The notes under the pieces were generated by a model. The model was not told where the DNA came from, searched no databases, and worked only from the letters and a program-made list of their open reading frames with translations. A stretch of 64,000 nucleotides of DNA, taken from contig NZ_JANQLX010000017.1 of assembly GCF_028280385.1 (NCBI RefSeq), forward strand, positions 1 through 64,000, in the 5' to 3' direction. Shown here piece by piece: positions 36,629 to 46,061 of this stretch. This stretch comes from Allomuricauda sp. (lineage in GTDB: Bacteria; Bacteroidota; Bacteroidia; Flavobacteriales; Flavobacteriaceae). The position numbers and the translations under genes are program-made. Position 1 is the first letter of the stretch. Every line of letters begins with the position of its first letter.

Positions 36629-38053
36629 GTGGAGTGCATCAGCGTTTTTGATATGCTAAAAATTGGTGTTGGACCATCCAGTTCGCACACACTTGGTCCC
36701 TGGAGGGCCGCTGAACAATGGATTCAAGAACTCAAGGAACAAGCTTGTTTTGACCTGGTAAATCAGATAAAAGTCATGCTATATGGATCCCTTTCCCTAA
36801 CGGGTAAAGGTCATGCCACGGATATAGCGGTGGTCATGGGACTGCTTGGCAGTGACCCCGAAACCATTCCAACCGAGCAGATAGATTCCATGGTAGGGCA
36901 TTTAAAAAAAACAGGCCAGTTGAACTTTGGCGGAGAGCGTACCATCCCATTTAATTTTGACACGGATATCCTCTTCAAAAGAGAATTCTTGCCCTTTCAT
37001 GCCAATGGAATCCAATTTGAGGCCCAATTGGCAAATGGCCAAACCAAGACAGAAACCTATTATTCCATTGGCGGTGGATTTGTGGTCAAGGAAGATCTCG
37101 CACATTCCAAGGAAAACAAAGCCGTATTCAAATCCTTTCCCTGCCCCATTAAAACGGGGGACGAATTGCTTCATTACTGCAGTACCAAGAGCAAAAACAT
37201 TTCCGAAGTGGTTATGGAAAATGAGCTGTCCCTGCGGAGCGAAACCGAAATAGATAAGGAATTACAACGGGTTTGGGACACCATGCTGGAATGTATGTAC
37301 CTGGGTTGCCATACACAAGGTACCTTGCCGGGCGGGCTCAATGTTAAGCGGAGGGCATATGAGATGCACCAGAAACTAAAAGGAGAGCTCCCCTACTCCT
37401 CCCGACAGGAATGGCTGGAGGTTATTCGAAAAACAAGGGTACGATTTCGCCAAATCTTGAAATGGGTCAGTTGCTTTGCCCTAAGCGTCAATGAAGTGAA
37501 TGCAAGTCTTGGCAGGGTGGTTACCGCTCCCACCAATGGAAGTGCCGGGGTCATTCCGTCCGTTTTGATGTACTATATGGTCATAGAGAACCATAAGGCG
37601 AATTTTGAGCACATTAAAACGTTTTTGTTGGTGGCCGGGGAAATTGGAAGTATATTTAAAAAGGGCGCAACCATATCTGCCGCAATGGGAGGATGCCAAG
37701 CTGAAATAGGCGTGTCTTCCGCAATGGCCGCAGGTGCCTTGACAGAGCTATTGGGAGGATCTCCAGAACAAGTATTGATGGCTGCGGAAATAGCCATGGA
37801 ACACCATTTAGGGCTTACCTGTGACCCCATTGGTGGATTGGTGCAGGTTCCTTGTATTGAACGAAATTCCATGGGGGCCATTAAGGCCATCAATGCAGCG
37901 GAACTAGCTTTGGACACAGACCCCAAGGATGCGAAAGTGCCTTTGGACAAGGTGGTCAAAACAATGTGGGAAACTGCCAAGGACATGAATACCAAGTACA
38001 AGGAAACCTCAGAAGGGGGACTTGCCGTAGGCGTTTTTTTAAGTGATTGCTGA
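36629..38053 (+). CDS. sdaA: L-serine ammonia-lyase (iron-sulfur type)
   Basis: A 474-residue L-serine dehydratase that converts serine to pyruvate and ammonia. The N-terminal beta domain begins [21 protein letters not shown]; the alpha domain contains [17 protein letters not shown] and [12 protein letters not shown]. Three Cys expected to hold the 4Fe-4S cluster are C356 (GGCQAE), C398 (LTCDPIGG) and C409 (VPCIERN), with the exact 11-residue step between the last two. The GTG start at 36629 gives MECISVFDM, as usual in the family, and sits just after a -7 like box at 36603; the TTG at 36608 lies within that box. Confidence 0.94.
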   Translation: MECISVFDMLKIGVGPSSSHTLGPWRAAEQWIQELKEQACFDLVNQIKVMLYGSLSLTGKGHATDIAVVMGLLGSDPETIPTEQIDSMVGHLKKTGQLNFGGERTIPFNFDTDILFKREFLPFHANGIQFEAQLANGQTKTETYYSIGGGFVVKEDLAHSKENKAVFKSFPCPIKTGDELLHYCSTKSKNISEVVMENELSLRSETEIDKELQRVWDTMLECMYLGCHTQGTLPGGLNVKRRAYEMHQKLKGELPYSSRQEWLEVIRKTRVRFRQILKWVSCFALSVNEVNASLGRVVTAPTNGSAGVIPSVLMYYMVIENHKANFEHIKTFLLVAGEIGSIFKKGATISAAMGGCQAEIGVSSAMAAGALTELLGGSPEQVLMAAEIAMEHHLGLTCDPIGGLVQVPCIERNSMGAIKAINAAELALDTDPKDAKVPLDKVVKTMWETAKDMNTKYKETSEGGLAVGVFLSDC

Positions 38054-38083
38054 TATGTAAAACAAAAAATAACCTCAAACAAT

Positions 38084-38488
38084 ATGTCAACCTCAAAATT
38101 CCTATCCTTCGGGCTTTTGGTTTTGATTTTATTTTCCTTTAGTCCCAACAAGGTAGAAATCCAATACAAGCTCATTCTTTTTGAAGGTTCCGATTGGTGC
38201 GTGAACTGTATCAGATTAGAAAGAAATGTACTGTCCAATGAAAGGTTTGTACAATTTGCCGAGGCCAAGGGCATTGCTGTGGAGCGCATTGATTTCCCCC
38301 AGCGAAAGGAGTTGGATGAGGCCACCAGGGAATACAATGCCAATATGGCGGAGAAATATAACTTTCAAGGGGTGTTTCCCACCTTGATTTTGGAAAAAAC
38401 GGATTCTGGCCAAACCACAATATTGGAATACCTAGACCAAAGTTGTTCCGATTTTATTGCCCAAATCAGTGCGAACCTTCAGAATTAA
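38084..38488 (+). CDS. Thioredoxin-like exported protein (CxxC)
   Basis: A 134-residue protein with an N-terminal signal segment (FLSFGLLVLILFSFSP) and a compact thioredoxin-like fold: YKLILFEGSDWCVNCIRLERN carries the redox motif WCVNC, and FQGVFPTLILEK carries the cis-Pro. It probably reduces or oxidises a periplasmic partner. It is the first gene of a set with apbE, DUF4266 and DUF3570, a conserved neighbourhood in Bacteroidota and Proteobacteria, so a role in keeping the cysteines of the DUF4266 lipoprotein reduced is a reasonable guess. Confidence 0.88.
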   Translation: MSTSKFLSFGLLVLILFSFSPNKVEIQYKLILFEGSDWCVNCIRLERNVLSNERFVQFAEAKGIAVERIDFPQRKELDEATREYNANMAEKYNFQGVFPTLILEKTDSGQTTILEYLDQSCSDFIAQISANLQN

Positions 38489-38489
38489 T

Positions 38490-39422
38490 ATGCAACGATA
38501 CAAGAAACAATGTAGATTGATGGGCTGTTCCTTTGAACTCGGTGTTGTTGCTGCGCACCAAGAAGAGGCCCATGATTTCCTGGAAATGGGTATCCGGGAA
38601 ATTCAGCGCATTGAAAACCTCCTTTCGGAATTTAAAGCCGATTCCATTGTTTCTAAAATCAACCAAAATGCTGGAAAAGCACCCGTAAAAATTACAGACG
38701 AAGTGCTTCAACTCTTGGAACGCTGCCAAAAAATCTCCCATCTTTCCAAGGGATATTTTGACATTACGGTCGGACCTTTGAAAAAACTGTACCGATTCAA
38801 AAACGAGGCATTTGCCTTTCCCAAAAAGAATGCAATTGAGCGGACCTTACATCAAGTTGGGTTCCAAAATCTAATTCTCGACACAAAAGGAAGGTCGGCC
38901 TTTTTGACCCGGGAAAATATGCGTATTAGTTTTGCTGCGATTGGCAAAGGATATGCTGCGGATGTGGTACGCCAGAAATGGCGGGAACACAAGTTGGTGG
39001 GAGGATATATAGACGCCAGTGGGGACTTGACCGCTTTTGGTAAAGATGAGAGGGGCGCCGCATGGAAAATTGGCATCGCCAATCCTGATGATAGGGACCA
39101 AACCCTCTTTTATGTGCCGTTGCACAATGCGTCCGTAGCCACTTCTGGGGATTACGAACAACATTTTTTATACAAGGGAGTTCGATATTCCCATAACATC
39201 AATCCCATAACGGGAATGCCTGTAAGTGGGGTAAAAAGTGTATCTGTTTTTTCGCCCAGTGCAGAGCTTTCGGATGCCTTGGCCACTGCTGTTTATGCGA
39301 TGGGAATAGAAAAAGGGATTTCATTTCTGAACCAATTACCGCAAACGCATGGCATTATCATTGACGATCATAACCAAGTATTTTTTTCAAAACAACTTCA
39401 ATATGAAACGGCAGCTGTTTAA
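38490..39422 (+). CDS. apbE: FAD:protein FMN transferase ApbE
   Basis: About 310 residues from ATG 38490, one base after the thioredoxin-like stop. Family landmarks are CRLMGCSFELG, SEFKADSIVSKIN, GYFDITVGPL, DFAAIGKGYAAD-like segment SFAAIGKGYAADVV, GGYIDASGDLTAFG, ATSGDYEQHF and the C-terminal DALATAVYAMG. ApbE attaches FMN covalently to Ser/Thr of extracytoplasmic proteins, using FAD and magnesium. The usual lipoprotein or Sec signal is not evident in this start, so the mature location is unclear. The flavinylated target is expected among the neighbours or elsewhere in the genome. Confidence 0.92.
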   Translation: MQRYKKQCRLMGCSFELGVVAAHQEEAHDFLEMGIREIQRIENLLSEFKADSIVSKINQNAGKAPVKITDEVLQLLERCQKISHLSKGYFDITVGPLKKLYRFKNEAFAFPKKNAIERTLHQVGFQNLILDTKGRSAFLTRENMRISFAAIGKGYAADVVRQKWREHKLVGGYIDASGDLTAFGKDERGAAWKIGIANPDDRDQTLFYVPLHNASVATSGDYEQHFLYKGVRYSHNINPITGMPVSGVKSVSVFSPSAELSDALATAVYAMGIEKGISFLNQLPQTHGIIIDDHNQVFFSKQLQYETAAV

Positions 39423-39627
39423 ATTCTTGATTTTATTGGTACTCCAGTCTTCACTCTGGTCTTGCTCCACGGCCCTAAAACCCTATGAACGTCAGTATGT
39501 CAATGACCCTGAAATGTCAATGGCCGGTACCAGTGCCAATAAGTTTCAACAGTATATCAATACCATTCGTGAAGGTGCACTGGTGGCCGAAGGAAAAAAA
39601 GGCAGTGGGGGCTGTGGCTGCAACTAG
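39403..39627 (+). CDS. DUF4266 small lipoprotein with C-terminal Gly-Cys motif
   Basis: A 74-residue protein from ATG 39403, overlapping apbE by 20 bp. The signal ends in WSCSTALKPYERQY, so Cys is acylated. The mature part contains NDPEMSM and ends GKKGSGGCGCN, the Gly/Cys tail that defines DUF4266. Mature size is only about 55 residues. The clustered cysteines could bind metal, form a disulfide handled by the thioredoxin-like protein, or anchor a cofactor. The function is unknown; always-with-DUF3570 genomic pairing points to a shared outer-membrane process. Confidence 0.87.
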   Translation: MKRQLFKFLILLVLQSSLWSCSTALKPYERQYVNDPEMSMAGTSANKFQQYINTIREGALVAEGKKGSGGCGCN

Positions 39628-39637
39628 GGATTGATTC

Positions 39638-40864
39638 ATGAACAAACGTACCGTACTTGTTGGAAGTCTTGCCTTTTCCCTGTTAATGGCCAAAGCCCAA
39701 AAAAGGGAAGCAAACGAATTTAAGGTCAAGGAAACCGAAGTGGAACTGTTGTACAACCACTACCTGCAAAGCGGCGATAACTCTGCGGTTACCGGCGGTG
39801 AAGGAACTGAACGCCTCATAGTTTATGGACCTTCCTTTAACCTTAAAAAGACCATTGGCAAGGATGGTATCAATTTTCAACTGGGTGCCGACATTATTTC
39901 GTCTGCCTCCACAGATAATATAGATCGTATCCAATCATCAGCCTCGCGTTTGGATGCACGCAGCTATACCAGTCTGCACTATTCCCGCTATTTTGAGAAA
40001 AGCAAAATGACCGTTAGTGCTGGACTCAGCGGTTCCATTGAATCGGATTATTTTTCCATTGGAAAGTTTTTAGGCGTTACCAAGACCTCCCAAAATGATA
40101 TGCAAACCTATTCAGCGGAACTCCAGGTCTTTAATGATGATTTGAGATGGGGAAGATTGGAGGACGGATTTTTGGCCGAACCCCAATTTTTGATATATCC
40201 CGTAGAACTTAGGTTTCAAGAATGGTATGACGGGTACAAACGGGATTCCTATAATCTGAACCTTGGATTTACCCAAGTTGTTGATCAACGAAATACGTTG
40301 GGAGTGTTTTCCGTACTCAGCCTTCAGAAAGGTCTTTTGGAAACCCCCTTTCACAGAATTTTCTTCTCAGATGATTCAAGGGGCGTTGAACAATTCCCGG
40401 ATCAACGGCATAAAATGGCGATTTCCTTAAAATGGAACCATTTTGCCAAAGCCGGAGTAATCTTAAAGAACAAGGTGGGTACCTATACTGACGATTTTGG
40501 TATTTTGGGATTGACCCTGGACAATGAAACCGCCATAAAATTAAATCCCAAGTGGACCTTTCTACCCAGTTTTAGGTATTACACACAAAAGGGGTCCAAA
40601 TATTTTGCGCCTAAAGGGGAGCATGATCCAGATGCCGAGTTCTACACTTCGGACTACGACCTTTCTTCCATCAGTTCCATCACCATTGGATTGGGATGGA
40701 GGCATTGGCCAGCAGTTCGAAAAAACCGGGGACTGCACAATTTCGCTTTCCGGTATTTTTTCTATTCCCGTTCCAACGGACTGCGCGCACACACCGTGTC
40801 TACTTCCTTTAATTTCCTCAAAAAGCGTAGGGTACAAAAACGGAAATTTCGAAAAAAGAAATAA
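39638..40864 (+). CDS. DUF3570 outer-membrane beta-barrel protein
   Basis: A 408-residue exported protein with a short signal (VGSLAFSLLMAKAQ) and repeated amphipathic strands ending in aromatic residues (SYTSLHYSRYFEKSKMTVSAG, FAFRYFFYSRSNG), as expected of a beta-barrel. DUF3570 proteins occur next to DUF4266, ApbE and a thioredoxin-like protein. The end HTVSTSFNFLKKRRVQKRKFRKKK is unusually basic for a barrel C-terminus. It starts 10 bp after the DUF4266 stop and closes the four-gene set. The transported or bound substrate is unknown. Confidence 0.87.
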   Translation: MNKRTVLVGSLAFSLLMAKAQKREANEFKVKETEVELLYNHYLQSGDNSAVTGGEGTERLIVYGPSFNLKKTIGKDGINFQLGADIISSASTDNIDRIQSSASRLDARSYTSLHYSRYFEKSKMTVSAGLSGSIESDYFSIGKFLGVTKTSQNDMQTYSAELQVFNDDLRWGRLEDGFLAEPQFLIYPVELRFQEWYDGYKRDSYNLNLGFTQVVDQRNTLGVFSVLSLQKGLLETPFHRIFFSDDSRGVEQFPDQRHKMAISLKWNHFAKAGVILKNKVGTYTDDFGILGLTLDNETAIKLNPKWTFLPSFRYYTQKGSKYFAPKGEHDPDAEFYTSDYDLSSISSITIGLGWRHWPAVRKNRGLHNFAFRYFFYSRSNGLRAHTVSTSFNFLKKRRVQKRKFRKKK

Positions 40865-41122
40865 GTTGTCCGTCTTTCGCAGGAATTGACCCACAAACCC
40901 AGACGAAATATACTTGAAAGTCATCTATTTGCACATTATTTTCACGGAAATGGCAAGCTTTTACTAAATTGCATAGTACTAAATATCAACTGCTTACAAT
41001 GCTTCCTTATGGCAGTTGAGAACCACCGTATTCCCCCCTACTGCTTCTATTGAATGCAGCACCATAACGCCAAAAAATTAGACTAACTCAGGTAATTTAT
41101 TATACCATCAAAGAACAACATT

Positions 41123-42850
41123 ATGAAATCTAAATTAGGATTAAGCCTATTGACGATAGTAGTGCTCGTATCCGTCCACTTTCTGACCAAGGACCAACAA
41201 GATGCTTCCCGGAAGCATCAACAAGCTTCATTTAATTTTATAAAATGCACCCCAACAACTTTTTTACTGAGTCCTGTGGACTCCACCCAACAAATTTCCC
41301 CGCTTTTTGAGAATTTGGGGGAGCTGCACTACAAAATTACTACCGCTAACGAACGCGCCCAGACATTTTTCGACCAAGGTCTGCGTTTGACTTATGCCTT
41401 TAACCATGCCGAAGCCCATCGTTCATTTATGGAAGCTTCCCGATTGGATCCCAAGTCAGCCATGACCTATTGGGGACAAGCTTATGCGCTTGGGCCGAAT
41501 ATCAATGATCCCCTACCCCCGGAAGATCGCAAGATCAAAACCAATGAAGCCCTGGCCAAAGCAGTGGAATTATCTTCCAGTGCAACCCCAAAGGAAAAAG
41601 CTTTGATCAATGCCCTACGAGCCAGATACAGTGATGACCTCTCCAAAGATGTGGCCGAACTCAACATGGCCTATATGCACGCTATGGCCGAAGTGCAGAA
41701 AAAATTTCCAAATGATGCGGAAGTGCAGGTCCTGTACGCTGCTTCTGTAATGAATACCGTTCCTTGGAATTATTGGGATGACCAGGGCAATCCTTCCCCT
41801 AACATTCCCGAAGCCAAGGCAGCCTTGGAAAAAGCCATGGAGCTCAATCCAAATAATCCAGGTGCACACCATTATTATATCCACATGGTGGAACTTCCTA
41901 TGCCAGACCTTGGCGTGGCCAGTGCTGACAAACTAGGGCAACTTATGCCGGCTGCCGGTCATATAGTTCACATGCCCTCCCATATTTATATCAGGGTAGG
42001 ACGCTATCTGGATGCGGTACAAGCCAACCAGGCGGCAATCTTGGCCGATGAGGATTACATATCACAATGCTATTCACAGGGCATATACCCTTTAGGGTAT
42101 TATCCACACAACATACACTTTCTTTGGTCGGCCGCCAGTTTGTTGGGTGACAGTGACATCGCCATAGATGCGGCCAAAAAAACGGCTGAAAAAGTTCCCG
42201 TGGGAGAACTGGTCAATTTGCCATTTTTACAGGATTTTGCCGCTACACCCATGTTGGCCTATGTCCGATTTGGCAAATGGAACGAGATTTTAACCATTCC
42301 GACCCCCAATAAAGACATCAAACACTTGAATTTAATCCGACACTATGCCCGGGGCATGGCCTTTGTCCGTAAAGGAAATGCAAAGGAGGCCCAAGAGGAA
42401 CTGGATGCCATCAAAGCATTGAAAAATGATCCTGAACTGGAAGAATTGGTGGCTACCGCCCATAATCCTTCCATAAACGCCGCCAACATTGCCTACGAGG
42501 TGGTTGCTGGTGAACTGGCCGCCTTAAATGGTGATTTGCAATTGGCCATTTCCCATTTGGAAAAAGCTGTTGAATTTGAAGATGGACTCACCTACACCGA
42601 GCCTGCCGCGTGGCACGTACCCACCAGACAAAATTTGGGAGCTTTGCTGATGAAAGCGGAAAATTTTACGGAAGCAGAAAAAGTATACAAGCAAGATTTG
42701 GATGTACTACGTCAAAATGGATGGTCACTGATGGGCTTGTACAACAGTTTGAAGGCCCAGGGAAAAATGGAGGAAGCTGGAAAAATCAAACAGGAATTTG
42801 ATGCTGCTTGGAAGCATTCCGATATTGAAATCGAAACTTCCATTCTGTAA
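41123..42850 (+). CDS. Tetratricopeptide repeat protein
   Basis: A 575-residue protein with an N-terminal membrane or signal segment (LGLSLLTIVVLVSVHFL) and helical repeats: AQTFFDQGLRLTYAFNHAEAHRSFMEASRLDPKSAMTYWGQAYALG is a clear TPR pair, with more repeats near 240 (AKAALEKAMELNPNNPGAHHYYIH) and at the C-terminus (AISHLEKAVEFEDG, EAEKVYKQDLDVLRQNGWSLMGLYNSLKAQGK). Segments with many His and Met (HHYYIHMVELPMPD, AAGHIVHMPSHIYIRVGRY) are typical of this family, sometimes found beside SCO1 or copper proteins. The molecular role is unknown. The SCO1 homologue starts 5 bp downstream. Confidence 0.88.
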   Translation: MKSKLGLSLLTIVVLVSVHFLTKDQQDASRKHQQASFNFIKCTPTTFLLSPVDSTQQISPLFENLGELHYKITTANERAQTFFDQGLRLTYAFNHAEAHRSFMEASRLDPKSAMTYWGQAYALGPNINDPLPPEDRKIKTNEALAKAVELSSSATPKEKALINALRARYSDDLSKDVAELNMAYMHAMAEVQKKFPNDAEVQVLYAASVMNTVPWNYWDDQGNPSPNIPEAKAALEKAMELNPNNPGAHHYYIHMVELPMPDLGVASADKLGQLMPAAGHIVHMPSHIYIRVGRYLDAVQANQAAILADEDYISQCYSQGIYPLGYYPHNIHFLWSAASLLGDSDIAIDAAKKTAEKVPVGELVNLPFLQDFAATPMLAYVRFGKWNEILTIPTPNKDIKHLNLIRHYARGMAFVRKGNAKEAQEELDAIKALKNDPELEELVATAHNPSINAANIAYEVVAGELAALNGDLQLAISHLEKAVEFEDGLTYTEPAAWHVPTRQNLGALLMKAENFTEAEKVYKQDLDVLRQNGWSLMGLYNSLKAQGKMEEAGKIKQEFDAAWKHSDIEIETSIL

Positions 42851-42855
42851 GGGTA

Positions 42856-43515
42856 ATGCAATTTGCCAAATCGTTCAAGGACTTCAAAGTACCAATCGCC
42901 GTTTTGGGGGTTGGTATTTTGATTCTTTTATTCCTTAGAAACAAGGGAGAATCCGAACCTCCCATATTAAATCCGTCCGACTTCAGTCCGGAACTGGTGG
43001 ATGCAAGTGTTTTGGAAACCAATCTCCCCCATACCATAGGCGATTTCAGTCTGGTGAACCAAAATGGTCAACAAATTACGCAACGGCAGTATCAGGATAA
43101 AATTTATGTGACCGATTTCTTTTTTACCCGTTGCCCCAGTATTTGTCCCATAATGTCCAATAATATGGGGAAATTGCAACAAGAGTTTTTAAACCAGGAG
43201 GAGGTGATGTTCCTATCTATTTCTGTGACCCCTGAGTTGGACAGCATTCCCATTTTAAAGCGGTATGCTGAGAAAAACGGGGTGTTGGATTCCAAATGGA
43301 ACGTAACCACAGGAGATAGGGAACATATTTATGGATTGGCGCGTAAAAGTTATTTCGCAACTGTGGATTATGGAGATGGTGGACTCCAAGATTTTATCCA
43401 CACCCCCAATTTTGTTTTGGTGGACCGGCAAAAACGTATTCGGGGAATCTATGATGGTACCAAAGACCATGAGATAACCCGATTGACGGCTGACATCAAA
43501 AGTCTGCTCAATTAA
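42856..43515 (+). CDS. SCO1/SenC family copper chaperone-like protein
   Basis: A 219-residue protein anchored by one N-terminal helix (about 12-27). The thioredoxin-like domain has C93 and C97 (RCPSICP) and H182 (FIHTPNF), the three copper ligands of SCO proteins, and keeps TDFFFTRC and SISVTPELD, family signatures. SCO proteins deliver copper to the CuA site of cytochrome c oxidase or act as thiol reductases. No oxidase gene is in the window; it is paired with a TPR protein 5 bp upstream. Confidence 0.93.
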   Translation: MQFAKSFKDFKVPIAVLGVGILILLFLRNKGESEPPILNPSDFSPELVDASVLETNLPHTIGDFSLVNQNGQQITQRQYQDKIYVTDFFFTRCPSICPIMSNNMGKLQQEFLNQEEVMFLSISVTPELDSIPILKRYAEKNGVLDSKWNVTTGDREHIYGLARKSYFATVDYGDGGLQDFIHTPNFVLVDRQKRIRGIYDGTKDHEITRLTADIKSLLN

Positions 43516-43524
43516 AAACTGGGA

Positions 43525-44010
43525 TTATTCATCCAGACATCCGGCCCTTCCGCGTGTATCAATAAGGTAAATGATTTTCCATTCCCCGTCAAAATTTACC
43601 AGCTGGAATGAGTTGATTCCACAATGACTGAATTTATTGTTCAACCAAAACTCATAGCCCACCCACGCATTGGCCATGGTGCGATCTACCTGTATTGAAA
43701 AAGAAGTAAGTTTTTCCTGAAAGCTGATGCTATCCGGGATACTGGTGATGGAGGTAATGAGTTTGGAAATTTTTTCAGTCCTGAACATGGTCTTCCCTTC
43801 TTTGTTACGACCCGTGGTCTGCAATACCACATCATCCGCCAGGGTACTTTTCATAATGGTGGAATCCTGTTTGTGGAAGCCATCGAAAAAGGTTTCTATG
43901 ATTTTTTTCACCTCCGCCTGTTCATCCGTGTACCCATCGGGATTAGGGCCTTGGGCAGCAAGGTTAACAATTACAAATAAGTTAAGTGCAAGGGTAACAA
44001 GTGATTTCAT
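43525..44010 (-). CDS. NTF2-like (SnoaL-type) secreted protein
   Basis: About 161 residues from ATG 44010, which starts a Sec signal ending near NLAAQG. The mature part is an NTF2-like cone: AEVKKIIETFFDGFHKQDSTIMKSTLADDVVLQTTG, then strands ending in FQLVNFDGEWKIIYLIDTR. The fold is used by ketosteroid isomerases, cyclases and binding proteins; no specific active site can be named here. It is a single gene facing the SCO1 gene tail to tail. Confidence 0.83.
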   Translation of the reverse strand: MKSLVTLALNLFVIVNLAAQGPNPDGYTDEQAEVKKIIETFFDGFHKQDSTIMKSTLADDVVLQTTGRNKEGKTMFRTEKISKLITSITSIPDSISFQEKLTSFSIQVDRTMANAWVGYEFWLNNKFSHCGINSFQLVNFDGEWKIIYLIDTRGRAGCLDE

Positions 44011-44080
44011 TTTTGTTGTTTTTTGATTGCAGTCCAATTTAAACAAATCTGCTTACATTTAGCTATTAAAACGAAAGGGA

Positions 44081-44899
44081 ATGTCAGTTGCAAAAAAAGA
44101 ATACAAGCGGGTTACGGTGAAATCTTTGGTGGAGATGAAACAATCCGGGGAAAAAATCTCCATGCTCACATCTTATGATTACTCCATGGCCAAAATTGTG
44201 GATGCCGCCAATGTTGACGTCATTCTTGTGGGGGATTCCGCAAGTAACGTCATCGCAGGCCATGAGACCACCCTACCCATTACCCTTGACCAGATGATCT
44301 ATCATGCCAGTTCGGTGGTACGTGCGGCTAAAAGGGCCTTGGTCATAGTGGATATTCCTTTCGGCAGCTATCAGGGGGATTCCAAGGAAGCCCTGCGTTC
44401 GGCCATTCGTATCATGAAGGAAAGCGGGGCACACGCGGTTAAGGTAGAAGGAGGAGCAGAGATTCAGGGGTCTATTGGAAGAATTTTGGAAGCTGGAATT
44501 CCAGTAATGGGGCATTTGGGACTTACACCGCAGTCCATATATAAGTTTGGCACCTATACCGTGCGGGCCAAAGAAGAACAGGAAGCTCAAAAATTGAAAG
44601 ATGATGCCAAGCTACTGGAAGAGATTGGGTGCTTTGGTATTGTATTGGAAAAAATCCCCGCAAAATTGGCCCAGGAAGTAGCTGAAAGTGTCTCTATCCC
44701 GGTAATTGGTATTGGTGCAGGTGGCGGTGTGGACGGGCAAGTACTTGTAGTGCACGATCTATTGGGAATGACCCATGAATTCAACCCACGCTTTTTAAGA
44801 AGATATATGAATCTCTACGAGGATATGGGAAATGCCATCTCACAATATGTTGAAGATGTGAAAAGTCGGGATTTTCCCAACGAAAATGAACAATATTAA
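44081..44899 (+). CDS. panB: 3-methyl-2-oxobutanoate hydroxymethyltransferase
   Basis: A 272-residue TIM-barrel enzyme of pantothenate synthesis; it adds a hydroxymethyl group from methylenetetrahydrofolate to 2-oxoisovalerate to give ketopantoate. Conserved blocks are [45 protein letters not shown] (metal ligand Asp in VGDS), [17 protein letters not shown] (catalytic region) and [17 protein letters not shown]. The length is normal. The rest of the pantothenate pathway is not in the window. Confidence 0.97.
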   Translation: MSVAKKEYKRVTVKSLVEMKQSGEKISMLTSYDYSMAKIVDAANVDVILVGDSASNVIAGHETTLPITLDQMIYHASSVVRAAKRALVIVDIPFGSYQGDSKEALRSAIRIMKESGAHAVKVEGGAEIQGSIGRILEAGIPVMGHLGLTPQSIYKFGTYTVRAKEEQEAQKLKDDAKLLEEIGCFGIVLEKIPAKLAQEVAESVSIPVIGIGAGGGVDGQVLVVHDLLGMTHEFNPRFLRRYMNLYEDMGNAISQYVEDVKSRDFPNENEQY

Positions 44900-44913
44900 C
44901 TAGCTAACTGGAT

Positions 44914-44929
44914 CATTGGATTTTTGGAT
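44914..44929 (+). repeat. Left inverted repeat flanking the four-helix-bundle gene
   Basis: The 16 bases CATTGGATTTTTGGAT are the reverse complement of 45350-45365 with one mismatch. The pair brackets a 452-bp unit containing the four-helix-bundle gene. Confidence 0.6.
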
Positions 44930-44988
44930 TTCTTAGAAGTTTAATCCTCCAACAACCTCTTTGTCCTTAGCTCTATGACCTAAGTGTG

Positions 44989-45339
44989 ATGCATAGATTC
45001 AAAGACTTGGAAATTTGGAAGAGGGTGCGTTTGCTTTGCTCACAGATATATTCCATTACATCCAGCTTCCCGGCCTCCGAAAAGTTTGGACTTACCAATC
45101 AATTAAGAAGGGCATCAGTGTCCATTCCCTCGAATATCGCGGAGGGTTGTGCCAGAAATTCCAATAAAGAATTTAAACGATATTTGGAGTTTGCCATTGG
45201 TTCCATGTATGAGTTGGAGACTCAGCTCCTCATTTCCGGTGATATCAATTATCTGCAAACAAAGGATTTGGAACCTCTTTTAAAAAGTTTGGATGCAATG
45301 ATTAAAATGACTTCCAAATTTAAATCATCACTGAAGTGA
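44989..45339 (+). CDS. Four helix bundle protein (23S rRNA intervening-sequence family)
   Basis: About 116 residues from ATG 44989 (a GTG lies one codon upstream). The pattern FKDLEIWKRVRLL, GLTNQLRRASVSIPSNIAEGCAR, EFKRYLEFAIGSMYELETQL is the hallmark of the family first seen in open frames within 23S rRNA intervening sequences. These small proteins form homo-pentameric four-helix bundles with a basic groove; function is unknown, but nucleic-acid binding is suspected. The gene sits between panB and rluA and is bracketed by 16-bp inverted repeats, which suggests insertion as a small mobile unit. Confidence 0.9.
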   Translation: MHRFKDLEIWKRVRLLCSQIYSITSSFPASEKFGLTNQLRRASVSIPSNIAEGCARNSNKEFKRYLEFAIGSMYELETQLLISGDINYLQTKDLEPLLKSLDAMIKMTSKFKSSLK

Positions 45340-45349
45340 AATCTCACCA

Positions 45350-45365
45350 ATCGAAAAATCCAATG
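45350..45365 (-). repeat. Right inverted repeat, overlapping the rluA start
   Basis: Reverse complement of 44914-44929 with 15 of 16 bases matching. Its last three bases are the ATG of the RluA-family gene, so if the unit was inserted, the insertion reshaped the translation start of its neighbour. Confidence 0.6.
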
Positions 45366-46061
45366 GCCCAAAAATCCGATACAAAAAATCTCCATGTCCT
45401 TTACGAGGACAACCATCTTATTGCCGTAAACAAACGATCTGGGGACATTGTTCAAGGGGATAAAACTGGGGATACACCCCTGAGCGATGTTGTAAAACAA
45501 TACCTCAAAACCAAATACAACAAGCCTGGGAATGTTTATCTAGGCGTTGTGCACCGATTGGACAGGCCCACCACGGGAATTGTGCTATTTGCGAAAACCT
45601 CCAAGGCACTTCCAAGGCTGAACAAGATGTTTGCAGAAGGTAAAACCGAGAAGACCTATTGGGCGGTGGTTAAAAAGAAGCCACCAAGGGAATCGGAGGT
45701 ATTGACACATTGGTTGGTCCGGAATCCAAAACAAAATAAATCCTACGCCCATTCCAAGGAAGTTCCCAATAGCAAAAAAGCGATACTAGCATATCGCACT
45801 CTTAAAAAACTGGACTCCTATTATCTCCTTGAGATCGACTTAAAAACTGGAAGACATCATCAAATCCGTGCACAATTGGCCGCGCTTGGTTGTGTGATCA
45901 AGGGGGATTTAAAATATGGGGCTGATAGAAGTAACAAAAATGGGGGAATCCATCTACACGCCGGAAGTTTGGAACTGGAACATCCAGTAAAAAAAGAAAA
46001 AATCCAAATACTGGCTCCTCCCCCAAAAGATTCTGTTTGGGATGCCTGTATCAGCGGGTAA
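45363..46061 (+). CDS. RluA-family pseudouridine synthase
   Basis: About 232 residues from ATG 45363; the GTG at 45336 would overlap the preceding gene. The enzyme converts uridine to pseudouridine in rRNA or tRNA. The catalytic Asp lies in GVVHRLDRPTTGIVLFAKT, and TYWAVVKKKP, EIDLKTGRHHQIRAQLA and GDLKYGA are the other family blocks. There is no S4 domain, so it is a short RluA/RluC-type member; the target site cannot be told. Its last 11 bases overlap the convergent gene. Confidence 0.93.
   Translation: MAQKSDTKNLHVLYEDNHLIAVNKRSGDIVQGDKTGDTPLSDVVKQYLKTKYNKPGNVYLGVVHRLDRPTTGIVLFAKTSKALPRLNKMFAEGKTEKTYWAVVKKKPPRESEVLTHWLVRNPKQNKSYAHSKEVPNSKKAILAYRTLKKLDSYYLLEIDLKTGRHHQIRAQLAALGCVIKGDLKYGADRSNKNGGIHLHAGSLELEHPVKKEKIQILAPPPKDSVWDACISG

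Noticed and set aside
37573..38343. 256-codon minus-strand frame opposite sdaA and the thioredoxin-like gene
   Set aside because: It opposes the cluster-binding region of sdaA and has no recognisable domain.
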